A stretch of 64,000 nucleotides of DNA from Aquimarina mytili (GCF_016735115.1 NZ_JAERQJ010000002.1:248001-312000); one strand, 5' to 3'; numbered from the stretch's first letter, positions 25,603 to 34,434 are shown. A program made the numbers and translations. Notes: a model not told the origin generated them from the sequence alone.

Positions 25603-26832
25603 TTAATCTTTATGCTTTGGATAGCACATAAAATATTTAGTCACTGGTTTAGATAGGGCTTCTAAGTTATATTCGTCTGTCGCCTTAACGATATCTACAA
25701 TTTTATTCGATTTATATAAGATATTGATATTCTGTTTATTCAGGTGATATGCTTGATTTGAGATTTTTCCTTCAAAAATGAAATAACGCGCTTCTTCTGA
25801 CGAAATTTTATGCTTCTCTTTAAATTTTTCGATATGACTTTCTTTTTTATCTTTTTTAAAAGGTTTCTTTTTAATCTTGATTTTTAAGAGATCCCTATCG
25901 ATAATCATGGATGATAATTTGCTTAACACAAAATCTTTTGAATTCGCCCATTCTTTCATTGCCGAAACAATATCATAATCATCTAGCCTCGAAAATGTTT
26001 CCAACACATCCAGAGTAAAGTTACTTGCAGTAATTTTATTTTCTAAAAAGAAGGCCAAAGCTTCGCTTGCAGGTAACTTCTCGCCACGAACCACAAGTTC
26101 TTTGGCTCTTTGCAGCACTCTAATTAATAAATTCTCTGCAACTAGGCTGGTTTTATGAAGATATACTTGCCAATACATTAATCGCCGTGCCAACAAAAAC
26201 TTTTCTACAGAGTAGATTCCTTTTTCCTCTATTACTAATTCATCATTAACAACAGTAAGCATTGTAATCAGGCGCTCACTATTAATATTTCCTTCGGCTA
26301 CACCTGTATAAAAACTATCCCGTTTCAAATAATCTAAACGATCCATATCCAATTGACTGGAAATTAGCTGATGCAGAAAATTACGATGATATTCTCCCTT
26401 AAAAATCTGTATTGCCAACGTTAAACTACCGTTAAATTCTTCATTGATTTTCTCCATAAACATCAACGAAATAGACTCATGATTTATTTCATTAACAATA
26501 CTATGTTCCATTGCATGAGAAAAAGGTCCATGCCCAATATCATGCAATAAAATAGAAATATATAGCGCCTCTTCTTCTTTTTCAGAAATGTTAACATCCT
26601 TAAAACGAAGAGCTCTGACTGCTTTTTGCATTAAATGCATACAACCCAAAGCATGATGAAAACGAGTATGATGCGCTCCCGGATATACCAAATACGAAAG
26701 TCCCATTTGAGAAATACGGCGTAATCTTTGAAAGTATTTATGTTCTATAAGATCAAAAATTAGTTCGCTGGGTATGGTAATAAAACCGTAAATTGGGTCG
26801 TTTAATATTTTAAGCTTATTTCTTTTTTTCAA
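25603..26832 (-). CDS. HD-domain phosphohydrolase
   Basis: A roughly 409-residue HD-domain protein of the dNTPase-like group. The metal site is seen as RLRRISQMGLSYLVYPGAHHTRFHHALG (His and Arg contacts), then LLHDIGHGPFSHAMEH with the HD pair, and DMDRLDYLKRDSFYTG downstream. The frame opens at an ATG at 26865, but a TAnnTTTG box overlaps that codon, so I prefer the TTG at 26832 (LKKRNKLKILNDPIYGF), where family-like sequence begins. Substrate is uncertain; relatives hydrolyse dNTPs or other nucleotides. It ends 24 bases before lpxD. Confidence 0.85.
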   Translation of the reverse strand: MKKRNKLKILNDPIYGFITIPSELIFDLIEHKYFQRLRRISQMGLSYLVYPGAHHTRFHHALGCMHLMQKAVRALRFKDVNISEKEEEALYISILLHDIGHGPFSHAMEHSIVNEINHESISLMFMEKINEEFNGSLTLAIQIFKGEYHRNFLHQLISSQLDMDRLDYLKRDSFYTGVAEGNINSERLITMLTVVNDELVIEEKGIYSVEKFLLARRLMYWQVYLHKTSLVAENLLIRVLQRAKELVVRGEKLPASEALAFFLENKITASNFTLDVLETFSRLDDYDIVSAMKEWANSKDFVLSKLSSMIIDRDLLKIKIKKKPFKKDKKESHIEKFKEKHKISSEEARYFIFEGKISNQAYHLNKQNINILYKSNKIVDIVKATDEYNLEALSKPVTKYFMCYPKHKD

Positions 26833-26854
26833 GTTTACTTTACTTTTACAAAAG

Positions 26855-26862
26855 CAAATATA
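26855..26862 (-). promoter_or_regulatory. -7 box of the HD hydrolase
   Basis: TATATTTG on the minus strand is an exact TAnnTTTG match. It lies just downstream of the ATG at 26865 and 22 bases before the TTG at 26832, supporting the later start. Confidence 0.4.
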
Positions 26863-26978
26863 CATATATGACCATCATATAAAACATTTCAAAATAAATT
26901 TAAGCTTTAGTTAAGTTTATAACTGAAGAAAATAAGTTACATTACTAGGAAAGAACACAAATAAAAAATAAAATTTTG

Positions 26979-28529
26979 ATGAGTAAAATAAAAATACTGT
27001 GGGTGGATGATGAAATTGACTTGCTTAAACCACATATCTTGTTTTTAGAAAAGAAAAACTACGAAGTTACCAAATGCCAAAGTGGTACTGAGGCTTTAGA
27101 TATTTTAGAAGATGATAATTTTGACATTGTATTTCTTGATGAAAATATGCCAGGACTTTCTGGAATAGAAACATTGTCAGAAATTAAAGAGAAAAAAGAT
27201 AGTCTTCCTGTTGTTATGATTACTAAAAGCGAAGAAGAATATATTATGGAAGAAGCTATCGGAAGTAAAATAGCCGATTATCTTATCAAACCTGTTAATC
27301 CAAATCAAATACTATTAAGTCTGAAGAAAAACTTGGATAATTCCAGACTAGTATCAGAAAAAACAACAGCAAATTACCAACAAGAGTTTAGAAAAATAGC
27401 CATGGATATGGCCATGGTAAACTCTTTTGAAGAATGGGCAGAGTTATATCAAAGATTAATTTATTGGGAGCTGCAATTAGAAGATATTGAAGATACAGGA
27501 ATGTTCGAGATTTTAGAGTCTCAAAAAGTTGAAGCCAACTCTCAATTCTGTAAATTTATAGATAAAAACTATCCTGATTGGTTTAGTGGTAGTGATGGGG
27601 CACCTGTAATGTCGCACACACTTTTTAAAGAAAAGATTGTTCCAGAAATTAGTAAAGATCAACCCACACTATTAGTCGTAATTGATAATCTTCGTTATGA
27701 CCAATGGAAATCTTTTGAACCCATCGTTAATAATTATTACAAGAAGGACCACGAGGTTTCGTATTACAGTATTCTTCCTACTGCAACACAATATGCCAGG
27801 AATGCAATTTTTTCGGGATTAATGCCTTCGGAAATGAAAAAAAGACATCCTGACTTATGGCTTGACGATACCGATGAAGGAGGAAAGAACATGAATGAAA
27901 ACGAATTCCTTACTGCGCAATTACAACGATTAGGCCTAGACATAAAGCATGAGTATTACAAAATTACTAACGAAAGATCTGGTAAAACTCTTGCCACCAA
28001 TTTTAAAGGACTTAAAGACAATGATCTTACTGTAGTAGTCTACAATTTTGTGGATATGCTTTCTCATAGTAAAACCGAAATGGAAGTTATCAAAGAATTA
28101 GCCTCCAACGATAAGTCATACAGATCATTGACCCAAAGCTGGTTCAAAAACTCTCCATTACTAGAGATGATCCAACAAGCACAACAACTTGGCTTTAAAT
28201 TATTAATTACAACCGATCACGGAACTATTAATGTTAAGAATCCGTCGAGAGTGATTGGTGACAAAAACACAAGTTTAAACCTGCGTTATAAAACCGGTAA
28301 AAGCCTTACTTATGAAGGAAAAGAAGTCTTAGAAGCTGTAGATCCTAAATCAATACACTTGCCCTCTATAAATATGAGTAGCTCTTTTATTTTTGCAAAG
28401 GGAGATTATTTCTTTGCTTACCCAAATAATTATAACCATTATGTGAGTTATTATAGAAACACATATCAACATGGTGGAGTTTCATTAGAAGAGATGGTTA
28501 TCCCATTTATAGTTTTAAATCCAAGATAA
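26979..28529 (+). CDS. porX: PorX, response regulator of type IX secretion
   Basis: A 516-residue regulator with an N-terminal receiver (ILWVDDEIDLLKPH; phospho-acceptor Asp54 in IVFLDENMPGLSG; Lys near 103 in LIKPVNP) and a C-terminal PglZ-like alkaline-phosphatase-superfamily domain (VVIDNLRYDQWKS, TTDHGTINVKNPS, HGGVSLEEMVIPF). In other Bacteroidota PorX works with kinase PorY and sigma factor SigP to control T9SS genes; the PglZ domain has phosphodiesterase activity on oligonucleotides. I use the ATG at 26979; the frame also has a TTG one codon earlier. PorY and SigP are not in this window. Confidence 0.95.
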   Translation: MSKIKILWVDDEIDLLKPHILFLEKKNYEVTKCQSGTEALDILEDDNFDIVFLDENMPGLSGIETLSEIKEKKDSLPVVMITKSEEEYIMEEAIGSKIADYLIKPVNPNQILLSLKKNLDNSRLVSEKTTANYQQEFRKIAMDMAMVNSFEEWAELYQRLIYWELQLEDIEDTGMFEILESQKVEANSQFCKFIDKNYPDWFSGSDGAPVMSHTLFKEKIVPEISKDQPTLLVVIDNLRYDQWKSFEPIVNNYYKKDHEVSYYSILPTATQYARNAIFSGLMPSEMKKRHPDLWLDDTDEGGKNMNENEFLTAQLQRLGLDIKHEYYKITNERSGKTLATNFKGLKDNDLTVVVYNFVDMLSHSKTEMEVIKELASNDKSYRSLTQSWFKNSPLLEMIQQAQQLGFKLLITTDHGTINVKNPSRVIGDKNTSLNLRYKTGKSLTYEGKEVLEAVDPKSIHLPSINMSSSFIFAKGDYFFAYPNNYNHYVSYYRNTYQHGGVSLEEMVIPFIVLNPR

Positions 28530-28570
28530 ACTTAATATAGTATTCCATATAAAAGATATTGAATTTAAGA

Positions 28571-28972
28571 ATGACACTAGAATACACCTTACAGGATCTT
28601 CCTAGTATAGCCAAGCAAATAATTTCTGAAACCAAGAATAAAATCTTACTTTTTGACGCATCGATGGGCGTTGGAAAAACCACATTAATAAAAGAAATAT
28701 GCACTCAACTTGGAGTACATGATGTAATCTCAAGCCCGACATATGCATTGGTTAACGAATATGATAGCAATGATGGACCAATATATCATTTTGATTTCTA
28801 TCGAATACATGATATTGAGGAAGCGTATCATATTGGGTTTGAAGAATATCTAGACTCAGGATCATGGGTTTTTATAGAATGGCCAGATAAGGTATTTGAT
28901 CTTCTACCAGAAAATATTACTACTTTAAAAATTGAAGTATCAAAAGATGGAAAAAGAATCCTAACTATATGA
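28571..28972 (+). CDS. tsaE: tRNA threonylcarbamoyladenosine synthesis ATPase TsaE
   Basis: TsaE is the P-loop ATPase that, with TsaB and TsaD, makes the t6A37 modification of ANN-decoding tRNAs. The 133-residue protein has the Walker A motif FDASMGVGKTTLIKE near 30-44, VISSPTYALVNEY near 55-67 and IYHFDFYRI, then WVFIEWPDKV, all TsaE hallmarks. An upstream TTG exists at 28559, but I prefer the ATG at 28571. It follows porX by 41 bases and precedes alanine dehydrogenase in the same direction, probably one transcript. Confidence 0.95.
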   Translation: MTLEYTLQDLPSIAKQIISETKNKILLFDASMGVGKTTLIKEICTQLGVHDVISSPTYALVNEYDSNDGPIYHFDFYRIHDIEEAYHIGFEEYLDSGSWVFIEWPDKVFDLLPENITTLKIEVSKDGKRILTI

Positions 28973-29048
28973 GATAGTATTTAAAAGCTTGTTCAATTTG
29001 TTTTCTTGGCTTTTTTATTCGTAATTTGAGTTACAGAATTTCACACAA

Positions 29049-30251
29049 ATGAGCACACCAACATCGCCTTTTACCAAAGAGCAACTCCTACCACAGGAGG
29101 AAATGATAGAAGTAGCACGTAGAAAAGGAAAACTCTTTATTGGAATCCCAAAAGAGACCAGTTATCAAGAAAAGCGAGTATGTCTCACCCCAGATGCTGT
29201 GGCAGCACTAACTGCACATGGACATAGAGTATTGTTGGAAACCAATGCCGGCCTCGGAGCTAGTTTTACAGATCGAGATTATAGCGAAGCCGGTGCCGAG
29301 ATCACCAATGACAGATCCAAAGTCTTTGGATGTCCAATCATTCTTAAAGTCGAACCGCCATCTTTAGAAGAATTAGAACATTTTAATCCTCAAACAGTAT
29401 TAATTTCTGCACTGCAACTAAAGACGCAGTCTAAAGAATATTTTCAGGCGTTAGCCAAAAAAAGAATTACTGCATTAGGATTTGAATTTATACGTGATGC
29501 AGATGGAGCTTATCCTGCGGTTCGGGCTCTAAGTGAAATTGCGGGAACTGCCGCAGTCCTTATCGCTTCAGAGTTAATGAGTAGCGCTACCAATATGGGC
29601 TCTGGTCTAATGATGGGAAATATTAGCGGCGTACCCCCAATAGAAGTTGTTATTCTTGGTGCCGGTACTGTTGGAGAATTTGCTGCGCGTTCGGCAATAG
29701 GATTAGGGGCTAATGTTAAAATATTTGATAACTCGATTACCAAACTTAGATGTCTGCAAACTAATGTAGGAAGACCGCTGTTTACTTCTACAATTCAACC
29801 AAAAAACCTGCTCAAAGCACTACGCCGTTGCGATGTAGTTATAGGTGCTGTCAGAGGTAAAAATCGCGCTCCAATTATAGTAACAGAATCGATGGTAGAG
29901 TGTATGAAAAGTGGCTCTGTAATTATTGATGTTAGCATTGATATGGGCGGCTGTTTTGAAACCAGTGAGGTCACTTCACATGATCACCCAACTTTCGAAA
30001 AGCATGGAGTTAAACATTATTGCGTTCCAAATATCCCGTCTAGATACGCCAGAACGTCTTCTTTATCGATAAGTAATATTTTTACGCCTTATTTATCACA
30101 AATTGGAGACGAAGGCGGTATAGAGAACGCGGTACGTTTTGATCGGGGTTTAAAAAACGGATTATACTTCTATCACGGAATTTTGACAAGCAAACCCATT
30201 GCTGATTGGTTTGACCTTTCTTATAGAGATATCAATTTGCTAATTTTATAA
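29049..30251 (+). CDS. ald: Alanine dehydrogenase
   Basis: A 400-residue member of the Ald/PntA family that interconverts L-alanine with pyruvate and ammonium using NAD. The substrate-binding IGIPKETSYQEKRVCLTPDAV is near 32-52, the Rossmann NAD motif VVILGAGTVGEFAARSAIG near 200-218, then MKSGSVIIDVSIDMGG and VPNIPSRYARTSSLS. The N-terminal ~25 residues (TPTSPFTKEQLLPQEEM) extend beyond the usual Bacillus enzyme and are typical of flavobacterial homologues as far as I recall. It could serve alanine catabolism or ammonium handling. Confidence 0.92.
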   Translation: MSTPTSPFTKEQLLPQEEMIEVARRKGKLFIGIPKETSYQEKRVCLTPDAVAALTAHGHRVLLETNAGLGASFTDRDYSEAGAEITNDRSKVFGCPIILKVEPPSLEELEHFNPQTVLISALQLKTQSKEYFQALAKKRITALGFEFIRDADGAYPAVRALSEIAGTAAVLIASELMSSATNMGSGLMMGNISGVPPIEVVILGAGTVGEFAARSAIGLGANVKIFDNSITKLRCLQTNVGRPLFTSTIQPKNLLKALRRCDVVIGAVRGKNRAPIIVTESMVECMKSGSVIIDVSIDMGGCFETSEVTSHDHPTFEKHGVKHYCVPNIPSRYARTSSLSISNIFTPYLSQIGDEGGIENAVRFDRGLKNGLYFYHGILTSKPIADWFDLSYRDINLLIL

Positions 30252-30378
30252 GATAAACTTCTACATCATAAAGAAAAAAGGTTTTACGTAAAAAATGTCT
30301 TCGTTTTATTAATTCTATGGCATATTGTTTTTGAAAAACTTTACTGCTTTTGTATCCCTTACTTTCTGAAACTTTACT

Positions 30379-30386
30379 TACTTTTG
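30379..30386 (+). promoter_or_regulatory. -7 box of the small membrane protein
   Basis: TACTTTTG matches TAnnTTTG exactly and ends 22 bases before the ATG at 30409. No -33 TTG at standard spacing. The rest of the 30252-30408 gap shows nothing recognisable. Confidence 0.4.
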
Positions 30387-30408
30387 GCGGGATAATTTTA
30401 TTCAATTT

Positions 30409-30783
30409 ATGAGACTAGCACAACGTTTGTTTTATTATTTAGGCGGATTTGCAATTGGCTTAATCCTTTTATTCTTTTTTCTTGGCGGAAAAAAAACATC
30501 TTGTGACTACAGTCCTTCAGCCAGAGTTCTAAAAAACATAAGAATAAAAGAAAGAGTATTTTCGGAACAGGTATTATCTAATATGGACACCTATCGTATA
30601 GATACTGCTGATGTATCTTATGTTTTAACAAAAGGTAGTGTAGATTTCTCGAAAAGTAATACCAAATTAGATTCTTGCAAAACCTATTTTATAGAAGGAA
30701 ATATTGAAGAAAAAACTATTACAATGTTCATTGAAAATTGTGATTCGATTGCCAGGATTAACATCCTTGAAATCCTTAACTAA
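30409..30783 (+). CDS. Small membrane-anchored protein, DUF4258-like
   Basis: A 124-residue protein with one N-terminal transmembrane helix (residues ~8-26, LFYYLGGFAIGLILLFFFLGG) and a soluble domain with three cysteines (SCDYSPSARVL, DSCKTYFIEG, NCDSIARINI). The pattern YSPSARVLKNIRIKERVFS and the closing strand-rich half resemble DUF4258 proteins of flavobacteria; function unknown. It is in the same direction as the alanine dehydrogenase and its stop overlaps the convergent GNAT stop by four bases. Confidence 0.7.
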   Translation: MRLAQRLFYYLGGFAIGLILLFFFLGGKKTSCDYSPSARVLKNIRIKERVFSEQVLSNMDTYRIDTADVSYVLTKGSVDFSKSNTKLDSCKTYFIEGNIEEKTITMFIENCDSIARINILEILN

Positions 30784-31301
30784 ACTAGTTTTTTGCTCAT
30801 AACCCAAAAGTCAAATTGTTGTTTTCCGATGGTAAACGGGTGTTCTCCAACTATTTTATAATTATTTCGCTCATAAAACACAACAGCTCTTTTATTTTCT
30901 TTTAAAGCTGATAACCATAAGTGCGTATTTCCGTGCTCTATGGCTTCATCAAAAATCATATTTTGCAACTTTCCACCGATTCCTTGAGAAGCATAACTTT
31001 TTAGAAAATAAATCTTTTGTAATTTGCATACTCCAGTATTACCCTCAATAAACTCTGAAGGAGCGTTCAATTGTAACTTGGCATATCCTACTGGCATATC
31101 ATTGTCATGCACGTACCAATACATATTATGATATTTTGCTATGCTATTTTCTATTTTAATTTTAGAAAAAGTATCATCTAAATAACCAATAAGATCGCTA
31201 CGATCGTTGAATAGGTGCCCAAAGGATTGATCAAAAGTCTTTTTCCCTAAAAACGAAATACTTTCGGCATCACCTAATTCGGCTCGTCTGATATTAATCA
31301 T
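30780..31301 (-). CDS. GNAT-family N-acetyltransferase
   Basis: A 173-residue acetyltransferase. The fold is recognisable from IRRAELGDAESISFLGKKTF at the N-terminus, the central strand VGYAKLQLNAPS and the acetyl-CoA loop LKSYASQGIGGKLQNMIF near 110-127, then the WLSALKENKRAVVFYERNNYKIVG segment. Substrate unknown; similarity in pattern to diamine N-acetyltransferase-like proteins is possible. It is the last of four minus-strand genes (GNAT, flavoprotein, DUF1272, GNAT) that diverge from the MocR regulator. Confidence 0.9.
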   Translation of the reverse strand: MINIRRAELGDAESISFLGKKTFDQSFGHLFNDRSDLIGYLDDTFSKIKIENSIAKYHNMYWYVHDNDMPVGYAKLQLNAPSEFIEGNTGVCKLQKIYFLKSYASQGIGGKLQNMIFDEAIEHGNTHLWLSALKENKRAVVFYERNNYKIVGEHPFTIGKQQFDFWVMSKKLV

Positions 31302-31304
31302 AAA

Positions 31305-31610
31305 CTATCTTTTATTAGGTTCTATATCCTTAAAAGTATACAGAACCTGCTTAAATTTATCTTTATCTACCGGTTTATATACTGTTCTTGTTCCAACCGG
31401 ATGTTTTTCAACACAATTACCTGTTAAACAATTTGTGGGCCTAACCGGTCTCTTCTCAAACCCACCGCCACAATTAGGGCATACATTATGCAAAAAGGTA
31501 TCTACACAATTTTTGCAAAAAGTACACTCATAAGAACATATCATTGCTTCATCACTATCGTTTGGCAATTTTTTATTGCAATGCTCGCAAGTTGGTCTTA
31601 TTTCTAACAT
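31305..31610 (-). CDS. DUF1272-like zinc-ribbon protein
   Basis: A 101-residue protein with a cysteine-rich N-terminal half: CEHCNKKLP, ICSYECTFCKNCVDTF and CPNCGGG, four CxxC-like pairs suited to bind two zinc ions. The middle motif GGGFEKRPVRP matches DUF1272 proteins. Function unknown. It sits 3 bases after the flavoprotein gene and 3 before the GNAT gene, so the trio is tightly packed and probably co-transcribed. Confidence 0.85.
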   Translation of the reverse strand: MLEIRPTCEHCNKKLPNDSDEAMICSYECTFCKNCVDTFLHNVCPNCGGGFEKRPVRPTNCLTGNCVEKHPVGTRTVYKPVDKDKFKQVLYTFKDIEPNKR

Positions 31611-31613
31611 CTT

Positions 31614-32273
31614 TTATTTATTTTTTTCTACATATTCTAAAACGGCTTGAGGTACTTTAACCCCCTTAGGCAAATCATTATCAGAAACAGCATCAAATAC
31701 CACTTGTTTAATAGGAATTACCCCAGCCCAATAAGGTTTGTCATGATCATCAAGTTCATCATTAACCCCTTCTGCCCTAACCTTAGCAGATGCCGTGTCC
31801 ATGCTTATTTCTATAACTAAGGTAGCATTAAATTCTTTATTATTAGGATGCCTAACGTTATCCCAATGACCAGGAACCATATGATTAAGAATACACTTTA
31901 GAGCTTCCATTTTTTCTTCGGAGTCTTCTATTTTTCTAACACTACCAAAAACATTAACCGATCGATAATTAGCAGAATGATGAAAAGCTGATCTTGCCAA
32001 TACCAAACCATCTAAGTGTGTTACAGACACACTAGCTTTTCCTGCTTCTAATAAACTAAGCATCATTCTGTTTTTTAACGAACCGTGAATATAAATTTTA
32101 TCATCTTTCCTGGCATAAGCTGTAGGAATTACAATAGCTTGATCATTCCAGACATACGCAACATGACATAAGAATGCATCATCTAATATCTTGTTAATCA
32201 AATCTACATCATAGCTTGCCCGTTTAGGGCCTCTTACAACTTTATTTAATGCTGAAACTTTGTATTCTGTCAT
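31614..32273 (-). CDS. Pyridoxamine 5'-phosphate oxidase-like flavoprotein
   Basis: A 219-residue split-barrel FMN-binding-type protein. The pattern RGPKRASYDVDLINKILDDAFLCHVAYV, VIPTAYARKDDKIYIHGS and SVNVFGSVRKIED is the NimA/PNPOx-like fold that many flavobacteria carry beside MocR regulators. It may reduce or bind B6-related or nitro compounds; true PdxH activity is not established because its length and motifs differ from PdxH. Its position divergent from a PLP-dependent MocR regulator makes a vitamin-B6 connection plausible. Confidence 0.85.
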   Translation of the reverse strand: MTEYKVSALNKVVRGPKRASYDVDLINKILDDAFLCHVAYVWNDQAIVIPTAYARKDDKIYIHGSLKNRMMLSLLEAGKASVSVTHLDGLVLARSAFHHSANYRSVNVFGSVRKIEDSEEKMEALKCILNHMVPGHWDNVRHPNNKEFNATLVIEISMDTASAKVRAEGVNDELDDHDKPYWAGVIPIKQVVFDAVSDNDLPKGVKVPQAVLEYVEKNK

Positions 32274-32313
32274 AGTTAACTATTTAATAATTATTATTTC
32301 CTGTTCTTAATAT

Positions 32314-32829
32314 CTAAAGTTCATATTGCAGCAACACTACAAAATTATTTCTCTGCGGTATGGGTAACTCTATATTATCTGGTGTCGTATAATAGTCGAT
32401 CACTTTAAAACCAAATCCTTTATAATACTTAATTATGGTTGGGTTATCTACCCAAGTATCCATTCGTATGTGTTTTAGCCTTTTCTCTTTAGCATGATTC
32501 TTTACCCATTTTACTATTTCACCAAATAATTTACGCCCCTTAAATTTTGGATTTACTACGACCCTATGTAGATATACTGAATTTCCATTATCTCTTTCTC
32601 TCCAGATTAGCGCATCAGAATAACAAATACTAAAAACGCAGGCAATTTCAGTATTGATCATGATTTTGAATTGCAATCTATTTTCAATATCACTCTCTAT
32701 AGCAATCTTATCGTAGCCTTTCCAGACTGGATAGTGATTCCTTTTCTGATATGATATAGCTTCTTCAAATAAAAAGTAAATGAAGGGTGCATCTGTTCTT
32801 TGAGTATTACTTATTTCTAAAGAATTCAT
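32314..32829 (-). CDS. GNAT-family N-acetyltransferase
   Basis: A 171-residue acetyltransferase starting at the ATG at 32829 (MNSLEISNTQRTDAPFIYFL). A TTG three codons earlier is possible but less likely. The acetyl-CoA-binding segment VHR-like pattern is LHRVVVNPKFKGRKLFGEIVKWV near 92-114, followed by HIRMDTWVDNPTIIKYYKGFGFKVIDYY, typical of GNAT motifs A and B. Substrate unknown. It is first in the four-gene minus-strand set and its promoter faces the MocR operator repeats. Confidence 0.88.
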   Translation of the reverse strand: MNSLEISNTQRTDAPFIYFLFEEAISYQKRNHYPVWKGYDKIAIESDIENRLQFKIMINTEIACVFSICYSDALIWRERDNGNSVYLHRVVVNPKFKGRKLFGEIVKWVKNHAKEKRLKHIRMDTWVDNPTIIKYYKGFGFKVIDYYTTPDNIELPIPQRNNFVVLLQYEL

Positions 32830-32873
32830 TAAACACAAACAATATTTTCGCTTATTGAATTTTAATATTCATT

Positions 32874-32881
32874 CAAAAATA
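32874..32881 (-). promoter_or_regulatory. -7 box of the GNAT-flavoprotein operon
   Basis: TATTTTTG on the minus strand matches TAnnTTTG exactly. It lies 45 bases upstream of the GNAT ATG. The two direct repeats at 32901-32938 lie about 20-57 bases further upstream of it, a position suited to activation. Confidence 0.4.
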
Positions 32882-32900
32882 CTAGTTTTATGGATCGTTA

Positions 32901-32938
32901 TAGTAATCCAGTTTTTAAATAATTAGTAGTCCAGTTTT
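32901..32938. promoter_or_regulatory. Direct repeat, probable MocR/PdxR operator
   Basis: TAGTAATCCAGTTTT (32901-32915) recurs as TAGTAGTCCAGTTTT (32924-32938), one mismatch in 15, with a 23-bp offset that places both on the same DNA face. A weaker third copy is TAGTTTTA at 32883-32890. MocR-family regulators such as GabR and PdxR bind tandem direct repeats between divergent genes. The second repeat overlaps the regulator TTG start, which would suit autoregulation. Confidence 0.6.
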
Positions 32939-34430
32939 GTTTCCTTTTAAAAATAACATTCTTCTAGATCGCAAAGCGAACCGTAACCTCTATCTTCAAT
33001 TATGTGACCAGATAATTGGGTATATAAAATCCGGCAAACTTACTCCGTCTACTAAACTACCTGGATCTCGAAAAATGGCAGAAGAATTAGGTGTGCATCG
33101 CAAAACGGTAATTGCAGCTTATGATGAGCTTATTTTGCAAGGATGGATAGAAACTATTCCTGCAAAAGGAACTTTTGTAACCAGCTCTCTTCCGATAATC
33201 AACCCAAGTAATTTTTCAGAAACTGGTACCCTTGATAAGACTAATGCAAAAAGTAATTTTTCATTTACTTCCAGATCAAATTTGCTATACAATTATTCAG
33301 AGGCACAAGAGAATACTGAGCGTCTAATAAAGGTTAACGATGGATCCCCAGATCATCGCTTAGCTCCAATTGATGAAATTGCCAAAACCTATAGAAACAT
33401 TACTAAAAAAGGTTATAATAAAAGTTTGCTTTCCTATGGTTCAACCTACGGAAATGAAGATTTACGAAATGCACTTGTAACCTATTTGAATCAAACCAGA
33501 GGGCTGCATATTACAGCCAATAATATTTTGATTACCAGAGGAAGCCAAATGGGAATCTATTTAGCCAGTCAATTATTGTTTACCAAAAAGAATCGAGCAA
33601 TAGTAGGAGACACAAATTATTTGACCACCAACAATACTTTTAAAAATGCTGGTGGTACTATAGAACAGGTTCCTGTAGATAATAATGGGATTGACACTAA
33701 CGCTATCGAAGATCTATGTAAAGTTAAAAACATAAAAGCTGTTTATGTTACTTCGCATCATCATCACCCCACTACAGTTACACTTTCTGCAGAAAGACGT
33801 ATGCATCTGCTACAGTTAGCACAAAAGTATAAATTTGCCATCATTGAAGATGACTATGATTATGACTTTCATTATAGCAATGCTCCTATCCTACCTCTTG
33901 CAAGTAATGATTATAATGGAAATGTAATTTACATTGGTGGGTTTACTAAGATCATAGCGCCAGCAATGCGAATTGGATATCTGGTAGCTCCAAAAGATTT
34001 TATTGATGAAGCAGCAAGATTACGTCGTATTATTGATAGACAAGGCGATATGTTGCTTGAACAAACACTTGCCAAAATGATTGTTGCTGGAGACGTACAA
34101 CGGCACTGTAACAAAGTATTGAAGATCTACAAGTCCCGGCGTGATTTGTTTTGTTCTTTACTAAAGGAAAAACTAAGCGATTATTTTACTTTCAAAATCC
34201 CTGATGGAGGGATGGCTATTTGGGTGAAGCTACATAAAAAATTCAAATGGGACGATGTTGTTAGCAAAGCATACAAGCAACACCTAGAATTAAATCCGGA
34301 ATGGCGCCGTTATGATCATAATAATCTTGGACACAATGGTATTAGAATGGGATTTGCATCTTTAAATGAAAGAGAAATTGAAATTGTTATTGAAAAACTT
34401 CAAAAAGTCATGCAATCATTAAACTATTAA
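32937..34430 (+). CDS. MocR/PdxR-type regulator (GntR HTH fused to aminotransferase)
   Basis: A 497-residue fusion of a winged-helix GntR domain (residues ~10-80: NLYLQLCDQIIGYIKSGKL, LPGSRKMAEELGVHRKTV) and a fold-type I aminotransferase-like domain from ~120, with AIIEDDYDYDFHY and the PLP lysine in GGFTKIIAPAMRIGYL. It senses PLP or an amino compound through the cofactor. The start is a TTG giving MFPFKNNILLDRK, which matches how family members begin. It diverges from an operon with a pyridoxamine-oxidase-like gene, so B6 homeostasis or amine use is a fair guess. Confidence 0.92.
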   Translation: MFPFKNNILLDRKANRNLYLQLCDQIIGYIKSGKLTPSTKLPGSRKMAEELGVHRKTVIAAYDELILQGWIETIPAKGTFVTSSLPIINPSNFSETGTLDKTNAKSNFSFTSRSNLLYNYSEAQENTERLIKVNDGSPDHRLAPIDEIAKTYRNITKKGYNKSLLSYGSTYGNEDLRNALVTYLNQTRGLHITANNILITRGSQMGIYLASQLLFTKKNRAIVGDTNYLTTNNTFKNAGGTIEQVPVDNNGIDTNAIEDLCKVKNIKAVYVTSHHHHPTTVTLSAERRMHLLQLAQKYKFAIIEDDYDYDFHYSNAPILPLASNDYNGNVIYIGGFTKIIAPAMRIGYLVAPKDFIDEAARLRRIIDRQGDMLLEQTLAKMIVAGDVQRHCNKVLKIYKSRRDLFCSLLKEKLSDYFTFKIPDGGMAIWVKLHKKFKWDDVVSKAYKQHLELNPEWRRYDHNNLGHNGIRMGFASLNEREIEIVIEKLQKVMQSLNY

Positions 34431-34434
34431 ATAC

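Noticed and set aside
26833..26865. ATG start of the HD hydrolase at 26865
   Set aside because: A TAnnTTTG box overlaps just downstream of this ATG, so the TTG at 26832 is more likely; kept as an alternative.
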